Source: Diadema setosum | Taxonomy: Eukaryota; Echinodermata; Echinoidea; Diadematoida; Diadematidae | DNA: 64,000 nucleotides | NCBI RefSeq assembly: GCF_964275005.1 | Contig: NC_092698.1 | Coordinates: forward strand, 33,870,162-33,934,161 | Direction of reading: 5' to 3' | In this document: positions 49,501 through 57,222 of the stretch, one piece after another | Layout: every line of letters starts with the position of its first letter | How positions within the stretch are numbered: position 1 is the stretch's first letter | Notes under the pieces: model-generated | What the model saw: the letters and a program-made list of their open reading frames with translations, nothing else | Databases searched by the model: none | What the model was told of the DNA's origin: nothing | Position numbers and translations under genes: made by a program

Positions 49501-50585
49501 AGTTTTAAGAGACAGTTATTTCATCTCCTGTGGCTCAACTCAAAAGCTTGCAGCTGATTTATCCATTGTTAATGTGTTGCCATGTTTGCTGCATGTATCA
49601 TGATAACACAATAATTGTAAATCTCTCTGGGAAACATGGCTTGGGTTAAGTTCAGTCATGTTGTTGACTTCAGTCTTGAATACATGTGTATTTTCAGAGC
49701 AGTAAAAAAAAATCCAAGATAAGAAAGAAAAACCATTTACAGGAGATGACACTAACAACTTTATGTTTATAATGTATAGTGTAAAATACTGAGAATCCAT
49801 GAAATTGTAACAGGTTGGCAAAATGTATATATCCTGCTTGAGCTTTTGCCAACCCGAGTTTATATTATATTCTTATTTTGATTGTATGAAAACATACTGT
49901 CGTGTGTTAAAAGATATATTACATGCATTTTGTGTATACTTTACATCACCTACAGAGATTATGGGAAGGGATTTTTTCTTCTGTTTTTTGAAAGCTATGG
50001 GTCTTTGTCTTTTTGTTTTATTTTTATTTCATTATCTTTAATGGATACCACATATATGTTTCTTAGTCTGAAATTATGGGTGAGGACAAGCACATTATAT
50101 TCACCCTTCATGAGCCCAGGCACTTACACCTGTAGCTTAACTTGCCAGGCTCTTTCATTAGCATTCAGTAATCCCCTCCATCTTTGACCTAGTTAAAGTT
50201 AGCTTGCCCACTCAGGTGTAGCAATGTGCCTCAGTCCAACAGGAAGGCCATAGTGACACCGTAGGGATTATGGGGATTAATTAATCTCTATTCATTGACA
50301 ATTAGTTTCCAGATATCTGTGCCAATTGACGAAGAAGGCACTCCAATGCATGTGCCAATTAGTGAAAGGAGCACAGTAATTGTTGAATACAAGTATTGTA
50401 GGGGAATGCAAAATTTGTTGTATAATTTCTATCACGTACATTTGATTTGTACATGACCTGCTCATAATGTTGGGGTGTGGTCAATATTAGCTATTTTGAT
50501 ACAGGCGAAACTATCAGAAAAACTTGGAGAGACACAAAAAAAAAGAAACATTAAGGGCATACATTGGTGTATGAGGTGTTTATTT

Positions 50586-50616
<31 letters not shown>

Positions 50617-53600
50617 ATGTGTATTTAAACACTACCTATTGTACATACCTAACACTTTCTGTAGGTCTGATTTAATTTGCAAATGTTATCTTGGTTGGCA
50701 TGTACTACCTATGTTTCCATTCTGATATTCCATTGTTTGCTATAAGGGAGTTCACGGTTACGATTTGCGCATGTGCAAAATAAAGGTCAAAAGAGAATGT
50801 TTGTGTATTTGCCATTGACTTTCAAACGAAAAGAATCTTCGGGCAAATGAGGATTTGGAATGTTAAGTTGTGTGTTTCACCTTGTTAGAACGCTCAGGTG
50901 AAAGTGATTCATCAATAATGTTTAACAAAAGCTGCACACGCATTTCATTGACATTGATTACAAAGGTGGCATGCTTCAACAAAAAATGCTCTGTCACAGG
51001 TCCTTTCCATGTTATTTGAAAGTCTGTAAGTGTAGGGGTCAAATGAGACATGCGCTAACCATGAACTCACTTATTTACAAATAGGAAAAGAAAAAAAAAG
51101 CAACGGGGAAGGGGGTGTGTTTCTTTAAATACTAGGTTCACGTACGAAGTATGTATGCTACATAAGGTCCATATTTGCTGAGCTAGATTTAAGGCTCTGT
51201 ACTTGAGTCTTGGTAAATTAGCTTTAAAGAGTCTCATTTGGCCAAAGTACTTAATGATTACAAAAATAGTGCACTCACATGTTATCCATTGGATGTGGCA
51301 CTTCATAATCTTTGAACAAAAGCTTTTCGTTTCTGTCATACAAAGTGTTAATGGCTAATGAAATGTGTAAGCATATACATACTGGACTATTACTCATTGT
51401 TTTGCTCACATTACGATGTAGATTATTTCCATTTAGTGGAAAGAGTGTAAGACATTATGATGAGGTTTAGTCGGAGACTCAGGTAGATAATTAATCAGGA
51501 TTATGCCTACCTGGCTGGAGGTGAGGTAGCCGAGTCCAAAGGTACCTCAACACATTTGTAAACTAGAATGGAGGTAATCCTGACACACAAGTAGTGCTTT
51601 CTATGTTATTGCTGCCAGAAATATGTGGAACCAATGTCTTGTCAAATACCAAGTCATTAACCTTAAACAAACTGTTTTTTTTAGAGTGTTTCTTGACCCT
51701 TAGATCATATGAACAGCTTGAATCAAATGTGTGTTTGTTTGTTCATTTTGGTTAGGGATTTTCACTCATGCTACACAAGTTTGTGCATTTTGGAGAAAGC
51801 CAGCTATTGATGCCTGCTTTCCTCCTTGTAATCCATGGATATTTGTGAACTTGCTGCGGCCTCATTGTTGGCCTGATACCTGAAGTAAATTAGTTATTTG
51901 TGCTTTCCTTGCTTATGCGTAACAGAATGTAAAGGCATTTCAGCAAGATGAATTGATTACTAACCCATAAAGGTGTGGATTGTGGTCTAGATGATTTATC
52001 ATTATGTTATCTGTCATACAAGCTTTCTTTACAAGAGATGTAGAATGGAAGAATGTGATTGTGTTTCTAACTCCTTCATTTGTATGATTTGTCTATTATC
52101 TGTCCAGAATCTTTTTTCAGCCATGTATTGACTTTTATGATATCATGACTATTTGCAGTAGAATATGATATTGCTTGCATATCATGATAGTGTGCTGTTG
52201 TTTTCTGTTTCTATGAAGAGAAATATCTTATCTGTGTGTAATTGTGTGTGATATAGATTTCTCCATTAGTTTTTGTCAAAATATTCAAGCCTTGCCTTTT
52301 TATGTGTATAACTTTGTGGACAATAGACCCCATTAAAGAAGAAATAAAATGAGATATACGTATATTCACATGTACTTTATTGTAGGAGTAAAAATATATT
52401 CATATATAGAGAGACATATAGCAGCTATCTGGAAGTTACAAGAGAAACTTTTTTTTTTATTTGATTCTGTGATCAAAGTTGCTTCAATGGTCTTTTATAT
52501 GTGATATCATGGATCACGGAAAATGTTTGTGTGAAGAAGTCTCTTTTTATGACAATGGCTACGTACAAAATGTTTACTATGTTTAATATTTATGCCGAGC
52601 TTTCTTTGCTTCAGTATTTGATGGAAGCTTGACAGATTTCTCCATTACTTTAAGTATTGGTTTTTCTATGCGTGCCTTTTGTGAGGTATGACAGTTTGTG
52701 GATATATCTTGCTGAAGTCTTGATCAAATATGCACTACCTTCCAGGATACCAGAACTCTTGCGCCAGAGCAACAGCAGCAGCAGCACGCCCCCGTCCACC
52801 ATCTCTTCCCCCATCAGCCCCGCCCAACAGAAGACCCCCAACGAGTCGCCCCTCTACTCGGTACCCGCTCCCATGGACCAACGGCGGAACCTACCAGAGG
52901 ACAGGGATGACGACGATGATGATGATGATGAGGACCAGACTGCGGAGTACCAAGTGCCCAGATCGACCCCACTTGAGGTATGATAGTCATACGAGACTGG
53001 CCTTACCTGTGTGGTCTCGTTTCCTAGACTAAACCCTACAATAGAGGTTTTTGTTTTCCAGCTGCCCTTACTTGTAAAAAACAACAGAAAGGAGACTGTC
53101 TCTCCTATGCTTGCCAAAGTTGTAGGGTTCATTGACAGATCTCATTAGTGAGTGATGCCTTTTGTAATAAACACCGTACGTGCAAAGCGTATGTATAGTA
53201 TAGAGAGGTCAAGAACAACTTGTTTTTGCCGTTTTGTTTGAGTGAAGACTGCCCACCTCTCTATGACCCTTAAACCAGTCATAAGTAATTTTTCCTGCAC
53301 AGTGTTGGGGGAGAAACAGAACAGGTGTAAAGATATGTGTAAAATACTACATGCAAGTAGGGTGTTTGGTTGTTTTTCTTTAATGAAGGTTAATTACCAA
53401 AAAAAAAAAAAAAAAAAAATGAATCATATCACACTCTATGCCGGGATCTATTGTGTACGCCATATATTTGTGGGGGGTTTAGTTTTGTGAATTTCACGAG
53501 TTGAGTGCAATTTTTAATTGTTAATTCTGGTTCCTGAAATAAAGGCGACGTGCTCAGATATATTTCTTTATTGATTGTGAGCTTACTCGCAGAATTATTC

Positions 53601-56600
53601 AGAAGTCCTGATTTACAAAAAATAAAAAATAAAAAAAAATGGACTCACTAAATCTATGGCATAATATTATACTGTAGACCTGATTTGCATGTGACAATTC
53701 TTTGATGATTTTTTTGCTTGTCTGTGTCAGATTTACATCTTGCCATATTGTTTTCCCTTCCCAGAGCAACCAATCTCCACCAGGAGAAACAAAAACTCAC
53801 AACGGCACACCCCTGCCATCATCTCCTCCTCCGTTACCCCAGACAAACGGTTCCCTTCCAGCTGGTGTACTATACAGGGTGAGCATTTCTCTTTTTCTCT
53901 CCTTTAAATATGGGCCATCCCTTTTGCATTCCTTCCCAAATAGCACAGAACATGATATATTCCACCAGAATGACAAGACTATTGTAAAGCTATAACATTT
54001 CTGTGATATTTGAAGGTTGTTAGCTGTTAAATTCAAATAATGCACCATATGCTTACCGTAACATATTTTTGTACGAGGCACAGCTGCATATACTAATCCT
54101 CCTGTCGTTGTAATATGATTTATACTTCGAATAAAAGATATGCATGTTAAAGCTGTCAGAAAGGAAGAATTCACTAGCTTATTTTACTTTGTTATCTATG
54201 GCAAATAACAACATACCACTTACATGAACTACATAAGTGCATCACACAGGTTTGTAAAACTAGACTAATACAGCTGTAGGTTAGATTTGCAATTTTTCGT
54301 AGTACAGAATAATTATCTGAATCTTAATGGTCAATTTAACTCAACAAATAAAGACCCTCTTGGGTTCAAAATTTACAGGAGGCTTCCAAATAGTGTTTTC
54401 TTCAGTACCTAAGTGTTCTCACCAAATTTTAAAAAATTTGCTTGCAAAAGGGATGACCTATCTTTAATGATCCCCCTTTCTTTCTCAATCTATTATTTGA
54501 TCATCCCTTTGTTGTACAGTGGAGTAAGAGAAAATAGAGACTGCTCCACACAAACAAACCCCTTACCTAAGTCTTATCATTGGTCCCCTATCCAGTGATT
54601 AGTGCATAGTTTGTGCTGGATGAAATTTGGGATGTTGAGTCTGAAATCAATACCTCAGATGTCTTGCCTGTCTGGTAATGGATCATGCTGAGTGAAGCCT
54701 TGCAAATTGGGTTGATCTTGGCACAAATTAAAGTCACACTGTGTTAAACTCTGTGGTATCATTTGTCAAATCTGATCAAGGAGTGCTGTCTGAGCTCATG
54801 GTAGTACTCGGCAAGAAGTACTTTGATGTGTTGCGTGAGACAATGAAGTATAGAACGAAACAAGACCAGGAAATACCACAAGCCCTAGGATAGGTTTCTG
54901 AATGTCCATGTGTGTTTAGCAGAGGAGTCTTCAGAGCAGATACTCAACGACGTTTACGATCTCTTCACAATTGTTTCGTTTAGATTGTTGTGAGAACAAT
55001 GGAATCAACTTACAGACCCTCCTTGTCTTATTGAAAGTTAGGCAATTTATTTTATGAAAACACTAATGAAGCTGCCATGCAGTAGCGCTGTATGGCAACA
55101 TGCAGATAACTTTAATTCAATATTGTTATAGGATAGTGCTTTGACAATGGCTATTCTCTTATGATGATATCTTTTGAATCAATTCTTTTTTTCTTTTTTT
55201 TTTGCATGTGACCAGCCAAAGTGAACCACTCTTATGAACATTGTCCATCAAGTAGTGTTTTGAGGGCCACCAAAGCAATAACAGTTGTATAATATACCTT
55301 TCATGGAGGAGATTTTGTACATCACATAATGTGCAAAGTGACCAGACATTTCTAAGGCAAACTAAATTATTTTTCAAAGGTTGTTGCACAGCCAGCTATA
55401 CCTTGCATCATGCTAATATTTGTACCCCCACCCACACATAGTGTGTATGGGGGTATATGGGAATCAATCTGAGGTCGGGTGGCCAGTTGATCGGTCAACC
55501 GCTATCAAAGGAAGATATATAAGTCACCTTTTTCGTTAGTATTGCATATTGCATTGCCATGGCAATGATAATTTTTTAAAAACTCCTACAAAATGTTGTC
55601 AATCAAACTACTCTCTCATTTTTTGAGCAATTAACTCCAAATTTGGCATGCAAGACTGCTATCAAAGGAAGATGTGCAAGACACCTTTTTCGCTAGTATT
55701 GCATAATTTATTGCCATGGTAATAGAAAATTTTTGAAAAATCGTATAAAATGTTATGGATCGATTTACTCTCTCAGGTTTATAGCAATTCAATTGAAATT
55801 TGGAATATACGATCAATGTAATCTTGTAGTTGTGCAGGATGCCTTTTTTTTTTAACAAATCTGTTGCCAGGGCAACAGCAGTTTTTTTTATAACAAACAT
55901 ACAAAAATATGCGAATTAATCTGTCTCCCTCAGTCTTTGGGCATTTGGCTTGAAATTTGGCACATGTGACCGCTAAAGTACATAGATGTGCAAGCTTAGT
56001 CTTTCATCGTAAAACACTGTGTTGCCATGGTAACAGCATATTTTGCATGAAAATTAACAAAAATACTGTGGATACAGCTAACTCCCTCAGTCTTTAAGTA
56101 TTTGGCTTGAAATTTGGCACATATGACTGCTATAGTAAAATTGAAATTTACAGGTACAGTAACCTTCCACCCACCCCCCCCCCCAAAAAAAAAAGATAGA
56201 TCAGACAGGAAACACATGTCTATATGTATTTCTTGCTGTAAGCAGACATTGTCTGTCTGCATCTCATTACAAAGGAGCTGCATCAGAGAAATCAAGACCA
56301 TAGTTCACTGTTTTGCTGATACACAAATCTCATACCTCATTTTGTTCTCTATTGGCATTATAGGTGAGAGCAACACATGACTATTCCCCAAGAGACTCGG
56401 ATGAACTGACACTGAACAAAGGCGACATTGTCTGTGTGATAGAATTTGAAGATCCGGAAGATCAGGTATTTTCCATACCATTGTGAATGTGATATATGTA
56501 GTGATGGTGAGATGAACTAGTTGTCTACATGGAACATTAGTTGTTTTACTGCAACATTCGTATATACTGTATAACTTTTGTCTGTCTTGAACAATTCTGT

Positions 56601-57222
56601 ACATGTGGTATTGCAATTTGTCACATGTTTTGAGCAATATGCCCCAAGTGATCCCAAAAGGGCAATGAAAAGTGGACATTGAGTGTCCGATGCCTTGGCA
56701 TTTCACCCTGCATTTTGAAGCAAGACATACATTGAGATAGTTGTTGGAAATTCATATTGCACATTTTTTTTTTTTTTTAAATTGGAAAAAACAGACAATA
56801 GAAGTTCTTATTTGAGAAAGATAAAAAGGGAAATGAAGAGATTTGTGTGACATCATCACCTCCAAATTGCATATGGTTTCACGTGATACCACTTTCACAT
56901 GAAAACATGGAAAAATGTACGATTGACTATTTCGTGTATTGATGAACTTCAAGCTTTCTACTGGTCTGATTTGACTCTGATGACACCAAGTTGATCATAA
57001 TGTAAGACTGTGCTTTAATTGTGGAGAACACAGAGTGTAAAAAGTGACATTTGTCTGCATTTCTCTTTTCATTCTCCTCCTCCTCCTCCTCCTCCTCCTC
57101 CTCCTCCTCCTCCTCCTCCTCCTCTGCATCTGTTCCTGAAGGATGAAGGCTGGTTGATGGGCCACAAGGAGAACAGCTCAGAAACGGGGGTCTTTCCGGA
57201 GAACTTCACCTGCAAACTTTGA
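9810..57222 (+). CDS. BIN1: Amphiphysin/BIN1-like N-BAR and SH3 protein, whole coding span
   Basis: The span holds 11 joined exons (9810-9878, 26136-26271, 33246-33340, 39487-39582, 42218-42316, 45511-45596, 46041-46193, 52746-52977, 53765-53878, 56364-56465, 57142-57222) that give 420 residues and a TGA stop, with every splice phase matching. Residues 1-245 form an N-BAR domain: the block [27 protein letters not shown] and [12 protein letters not shown] are hallmarks of the family. Residues 246-360 are a Ser/Pro/acid-rich linker. Residues 361-420 are an SH3 domain with [15 protein letters not shown] and GVFPENF. Known family members bind and tubulate curved membranes (endocytosis, muscle T-tubules) and recruit dynamin-like Pro-rich partners through the SH3. 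Length resembles muscle BIN1 or insect Amph more than neuronal amphiphysin. It could be called either BIN1 or amphiphysin, as invertebrates usually have one gene. Confidence 0.95.
10311..10631. mobile_element. Fold-back element with serial internal palindromes (intron 1)
   Basis: The arms are about 75 bp (GAATTCACGAAGGTGGTACA inward, inverted at 10604-10626). Each carries a copy related to CCATGGTTTAAACCATGG. The roughly 150-bp centre is a chain of imperfect 18-20-bp palindromes built on TTTCGTNNACGAAA and TTTTGTNNACAAAA. No open frame or clear target duplication is seen. Confidence 0.75.
11585..11695. repeat. ATA/ATG microsatellite with a GCGCTTAT...AAGCGC repeat fragment
   Basis: An (ATAATG/ATA)n run (about 11587-11625) is followed by AGCGCTTATTAATACTTATG and CTAAGCGCA. 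This arrangement is seen at the ends of dispersed invertebrate repeats. The class is uncertain. Confidence 0.35.
11700..13856. other. Intron 1, no gene seen
   Basis: AT-rich intronic sequence with a G run at 13297-13306. Open frames here (for example 12285-12551 and 12994-13317 on the minus strand) show no family or splice support. Confidence 0.5.
13857..14545 (+). repeat. Tandem modules of about 158 bp with AGGTCA repeats
   Basis: Four modules share CAAACTTGGATGG-like and GGTCAAAGGTCA segments. The AGGTCAAAGGTCA (DR1) motif or variants lie at 14033, 14186, 14348 and 14506. The left end reads GAGCCCACCGTAGGTGAGGG with TCCGTCGTCTGTCCGT after it, the same style of head as the element at 17546. 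It is probably a dispersed transposon of the same broad type. Confidence 0.75.
14560..14965. repeat. TTCGTTATTCCGAAGG array folded into an inverted repeat
   Basis: About twenty copies of a 14-16-bp unit (TTCGTTATTCCGAAGG or TTCGTTAATCCGAA) run in one orientation to about 14783 and in the opposite orientation after it. The outer edges AAATGGGT (14573) and ACCCATTT (about 14950) are also inverted. The right half additionally alternates with CTTCGGACTGAAGAGC. The 159-codon minus-strand frame across it is an artefact. Confidence 0.9.
16481..16613 (+). mobile_element. tRNA-derived SINE copy 1
   Basis: A box A-like TAGCTGACTCAGTAAGAG (about 16491) and a box B GGGTTTGAATCCC (16528-16540) are followed by CATGGAATCCCATC and an A-rich tail (16600-16612). 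It shares the GGTCT-box B-ATGGAAT layout with the copy at 16809. Not a functional tRNA: the stems do not close. Confidence 0.6.
16809..16945 (+). mobile_element. tRNA-derived SINE copy 2
   Basis: TAGCTCAGTGGGTATTATAA then GAGCA is a good box A (16818-16842). The box B is degenerate (AGAGTACAAATCC, 16866-16878) and is followed by AGATGGAATGCC and a T-rich 3' part with (GTTT)n. Related to the copy about 330 bp upstream. Confidence 0.6.
17539..18861 (+). mobile_element. GCCTCCGCC/AGGTCA element, left arm of a 6.3-kb inverted repeat
   Basis: It begins TTTTTATGCCTCCGCC with the hairpin GCCTCCG(GCACCACTTCGTGG)CGGAGGC-type head, then (TCCG)n and modules of about 145-150 bp with GTTTACGCGATAACT, CACCAAACTTGGTCCAAG and AGGTCAAAGGTCA. 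It ends GGCGGAGGCATCAG and GCGACATTTCTAG. The reverse complement of the whole arm lies at 22326-23875, about 95% identical by eye over the stretch I compared. No coding capacity. Confidence 0.9.
19514..19854. mobile_element. TTAA-type fold-back element, family B copy 1
   Basis: AGGGGATGGCTAGTA at the left and TAGCCATCCCCT at the right are flanked by TTAA on both sides (19510-19513 and 19855-19858). The inner arms share GATCAGTGGGAATCAGTGGG and the centre has GTTAACGGCCCATTAACGAT. The length is 341 bp with no open frame. Confidence 0.85.
19866..20013. repeat. 74-bp tandem duplication
   Basis: ACATTTTGCCATAATAACTG starts at 19866 and again at 19940. The copies differ at about two positions. 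Confidence 0.9.
22326..23875 (-). mobile_element. GCCTCCGCC/AGGTCA element, right arm of the inverted repeat
   Basis: Reverse complement of the left arm, from CTAGAAATGTCGC to GGCGGAGGCATAAAAA. It is about 225 bp longer than the left arm, nearly all due to a nested TA-flanked element at 22782-22990. It holds five perfect TGACCTTTGACCT motifs (22695, 23221, 23367, 23517, 23662). Confidence 0.9.
22782..22990. mobile_element. CGCGAAAA fold-back MITE, copy 1 (nested)
   Basis: CTGTAAAAGTGGAAATTTTC at the left and its inverted form at the right are flanked by TA (22780-22781 and 22991-22992). The interior repeats CACGCGAAAA-type words. The left arm of the host repeat retains the uninterrupted TA at 18424-18425, so the insertion boundaries are defined directly. 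Confidence 0.9.
24240..24620. mobile_element. TTAA-type fold-back element, family B copy 2
   Basis: The ends are the same as at 19514-19854 and it is flanked by TTAA at 24236-24239 and 24621-24624. The centre is a strong hairpin, GACGGGGCGATCGTTAAC with a 5-nt loop and its exact complement (about 24423-24463). The length is 381 bp with no open frame. Confidence 0.88.
25138..25188. repeat. (GT)n microsatellite
   Basis: About 25 GT units in intron 1. Confidence 0.97.
25351..26017. mobile_element. Element with perfect 24-bp terminal inverted repeats
   Basis: TGACCCGCTACAACAAAAGG with ATCC (25351-25374) is exactly inverted at 25994-26017. The interior (about 25600-25760) is GC- and CpG-richer than the intron. 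No transposase is seen. It ends 118 bp before exon 2. The target duplication is unclear, and CCATG borders both ends. Confidence 0.7.
26136..26271 (+). CDS. BIN1: BIN1 exon 2 (BAR helix 1)
   Basis: The exon encodes [20 protein letters not shown] and following residues (about 24-68), the most conserved block of the family. The acceptor is CATAG after a C/T-rich tract. The exon ends in phase 1 (one G of an Ala codon) at a rather weak donor, GTTTGT. The 16-kb intron before it is the largest in the gene. Confidence 0.93.
27458..28290 (-). pseudogene. Decayed transposon-like ORF with a DUF4806-like C-terminus
   Basis: On the minus strand the sequence reads [20 protein letters not shown] then [20 protein letters not shown] (from about 27768 down). 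After a TAA at 27622 the same frame continues with [15 protein letters not shown]. The spacing of the LPxxxxEELxxLE, RKxLxxxL and QxNWKGKGxK blocks resembles the DUF4806 family, often seen in repeat-borne genes. Upstream (27895-28110) is a Pro/Thr-rich region made of repeats of about 48 bp. Further in-frame TGA and TAA codons follow, so it cannot be functional. The family call is from memory of the pattern. Confidence 0.4.
27915..28075. repeat. Minisatellite of about 48 bp, three to four copies
   Basis: GGCAGTGGAGGT followed by AGGGGTTGTTGGATTCTGGC recurs with small changes. It would encode a Thr/Pro-rich linker on the minus strand within the decayed ORF. Confidence 0.85.
28380..32570. other. 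Intron 2, no gene seen
   Basis: AT-rich intronic sequence with a (GT)n run at about 31470-31503. No supported exon or repeat family is recognised. Confidence 0.5.
32571..33245 (+). other. BIN1: Long pyrimidine-rich tract before exon 3
   Basis: About 670 nt are strongly C/T biased on the + strand, ending in (CTGT)n (about 33177-33204) and the exon 3 acceptor. The bias exceeds a normal polypyrimidine tract and may include several splice-factor sites. Confidence 0.6.
33246..33340 (+). CDS. BIN1: BIN1 exon 3 (BAR)
   Basis: The exon begins with CC, completing an Ala codon, then encodes [20 protein letters not shown] and 11 further residues, ending in phase 0 at GTAACA. It aligns to the MHEASKKL..VYEPDW segment of vertebrate BIN1. 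The acceptor follows a roughly 650-nt pyrimidine-rich region and a (CTGT)n run. Confidence 0.92.
33583..34199. mobile_element. Mariner-like palindromic element
   Basis: CAGGGTGGCCCAAAAAGAAC at the left is inverted exactly at the right end, and TA flanks both sides (33581-33582 and 34200-34201). The arms pair over nearly the entire 617 bp. CAGGGTG ends and a TA target are typical of Tc1/mariner-type elements. No transposase. Confidence 0.85.
34202..38538. other. Intron 3, mostly unique AT-rich sequence
   Basis: It contains a 29-bp tandem duplication (35697-35754, CAGCTTCTGTRTGATGTTTC) and a repeated ACTGACGTAGCA (about 35766 and 35815). A C-run with (CA)n lies at 37946-37971. No supported gene. 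Confidence 0.5.
38539..38749. mobile_element. CGCGAAAA fold-back MITE, copy 2
   Basis: CTGTACGAGCTGAAATTTTC at the left and its inverse at the right are flanked by TA (38537-38538 and 38750-38751). The 211-bp unit carries about nine CGCGAA words in both orientations. Confidence 0.9.
39487..39582 (+). CDS. BIN1: BIN1 exon 4 (BAR)
   Basis: The exon has 32 codons in phase 0 at both ends: [16 protein letters not shown], then [14 protein letters not shown]. The acceptor is CTCACAG and the donor is the consensus GTAAGT. The LLWxDYxxKLVDQ pattern is diagnostic of amphiphysin BAR domains. Confidence 0.94.
40979..41355. mobile_element. TTAA-type fold-back element, family A copy 2
   Basis: AGGAATGGTGTAGTTTTGGT at the left and ACCAAAACTATACTATCCCT at the right are flanked by perfect TTAA (40975-40978 and 41356-41359). 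The halves are nearly complementary around GGGTCCCACC. The length is 377 bp. Confidence 0.88.
42218..42316 (+). CDS. BIN1: BIN1 exon 5 (BAR, basic face)
   Basis: The exon has 33 codons in phase 0 at both ends, starting [20 protein letters not shown] and ending in a Lys-rich stretch ([11 protein letters not shown]). The GRKLxDYDSARH motif is the family signature. The Lys/Arg cluster belongs to the concave, lipid-binding face in known BAR structures. Confidence 0.95.
44481..44686. mobile_element. CGCGAAAA fold-back MITE, copy 3
   Basis: CTGTAAAACACGAGATTTTC at the left and GAACATTCCTCATTGTACAG at the right are flanked by TA (44479-44480 and 44687-44688). The 206-bp unit is more diverged than copies 1 and 2. 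Confidence 0.8.
45511..45596 (+). CDS. BIN1: BIN1 exon 6 (BAR helix 3)
   Basis: The exon encodes [20 protein letters not shown] and EELPTLYD, ending with AG of a Ser codon (phase 2). It corresponds to the vertebrate [20 protein letters not shown] region. The acceptor is CCGCCAG and the donor GTAAAG. The next intron is short (444 bp). Confidence 0.94.
46041..46193 (+). CDS. BIN1: BIN1 exon 7 (BAR C-terminus)
   Basis: The exon completes the Ser codon, then encodes [20 protein letters not shown] and the end of the BAR domain, through KYDIRK. It ends in phase 2 (AG) at donor GTGAGG. It is GC-richer than the flanking introns. Because the next two downstream acceptors share this phase, the 45-nt cassette at 48278 can be included or skipped without a frame change. 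Confidence 0.94.
47422..47803. mobile_element. TTAA-type fold-back element, family A copy 3
   Basis: AGGTGTGATACAGTATTGGT at the left and ACCAAAACTATACGATCCCT at the right. The left flank is TTAA (47418-47421) and the right flank GTAA. The length is 382 bp. It lies about 470 bp upstream of the cassette exon. Confidence 0.85.
48278..48322 (+). CDS. BIN1: BIN1 candidate 45-nt cassette exon
   Basis: The acceptor (CTGTTCACAG) follows a TCTGTGTCTCGCTG tract and the donor is AG|GTAATT. Exon 7 ends AG and this exon starts T, giving Ser. It then encodes [14 protein letters not shown] and ends AG, which with the G of exon 8 gives Arg. The exon is therefore phase 2 at both ends, adds 15 residues and has no stop. 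The insert is acidic and lies just after the BAR domain, where vertebrate BIN1 is also alternatively spliced. Prediction from sequence only. Confidence 0.6.
50586..50616. repeat. (GT)n microsatellite in intron 7
   Basis: About 15 GT units. Confidence 0.97.
52746..52977 (+). CDS. BIN1: BIN1 exon 8 (Ser/Pro/Asp-rich linker)
   Basis: The exon encodes 77 residues beginning [16 protein letters not shown] and includes a run of eight Asp from GAC/GAT repeats (about 52901-52930) and a short AGC-encoded Ser run. It ends in phase 0 at GTATGA. The segment is low in complexity and probably unstructured. No LLDLD clathrin box and no DPF-type AP2 motif is visible. Confidence 0.88.
53765..53878 (+). CDS. 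BIN1: BIN1 exon 9 (Pro-rich linker into SH3)
   Basis: The exon has 38 codons in phase 0 at both ends: [20 protein letters not shown], then [18 protein letters not shown]. The PAGVLYR end aligns with the PPGFMFK that precedes the vertebrate BIN1 SH3. The PPPLP stretch is a possible internal SH3 ligand. The acceptor is CCTTCCCAG and the donor GTGAGC. Confidence 0.9.
55415..56150 (+). repeat. Tandem modules of about 157 bp with a TTGCCATGGCAA core
   Basis: The core TTGCCATGG (or a variant) recurs at 55554, 55711, 55864 and 56022. Each is followed by ACTCYCTCAGTYTTT-like and AAATTTGGCACATRTGAC segments. The head (TACCCCCACCCACACATAGT and GTGTGTATGGGGGTA, about 55422-55456) is a hairpin. The layout matches the head-plus-module design of the intron 1 elements. 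Confidence 0.8.
56364..56465 (+). CDS. BIN1: BIN1 exon 10 (SH3, first half)
   Basis: The exon has 34 codons in phase 0 at both ends: [20 protein letters not shown], then [17 protein letters not shown] replaces the usual ALYDY core, and [11 protein letters not shown] is the RT-loop region. The acceptor is CATTATAG and the donor GTATTT. Confidence 0.95.
57075..57124 (+). repeat. BIN1: (TCC)16 microsatellite serving as the exon 11 pyrimidine tract
   Basis: The pure triplet tract ends about 18 bp before the acceptor of the last coding exon. Its length probably varies between individuals. Confidence 0.95.
57142..57222 (+). CDS. BIN1: BIN1 exon 11 (SH3, second half, stop)
   Basis: The exon encodes [20 protein letters not shown] and NFTCKL, then TGA at 57220-57222. 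The Trp of EGWLMG and the PENF motif form the SH3 ligand groove in known members. The acceptor (CCTGAAG) lies only 18 bp after a pure (TCC)n tract that acts as the pyrimidine tract. Confidence 0.95.
   Translation, partial: DEGWLMGHKENSSETGVFPENFTCKL

Noticed and set aside
53797..54174. 125-codon minus-strand open frame over exon 9
   Set aside because: It is the shadow of exon 9, whose plus-strand frame has correct phases and SH3-adjacent homology.
56305..56706. 133-codon minus-strand open frame over exon 10
   Set aside because: Antisense shadow of the SH3 exon, with no recognisable domain.
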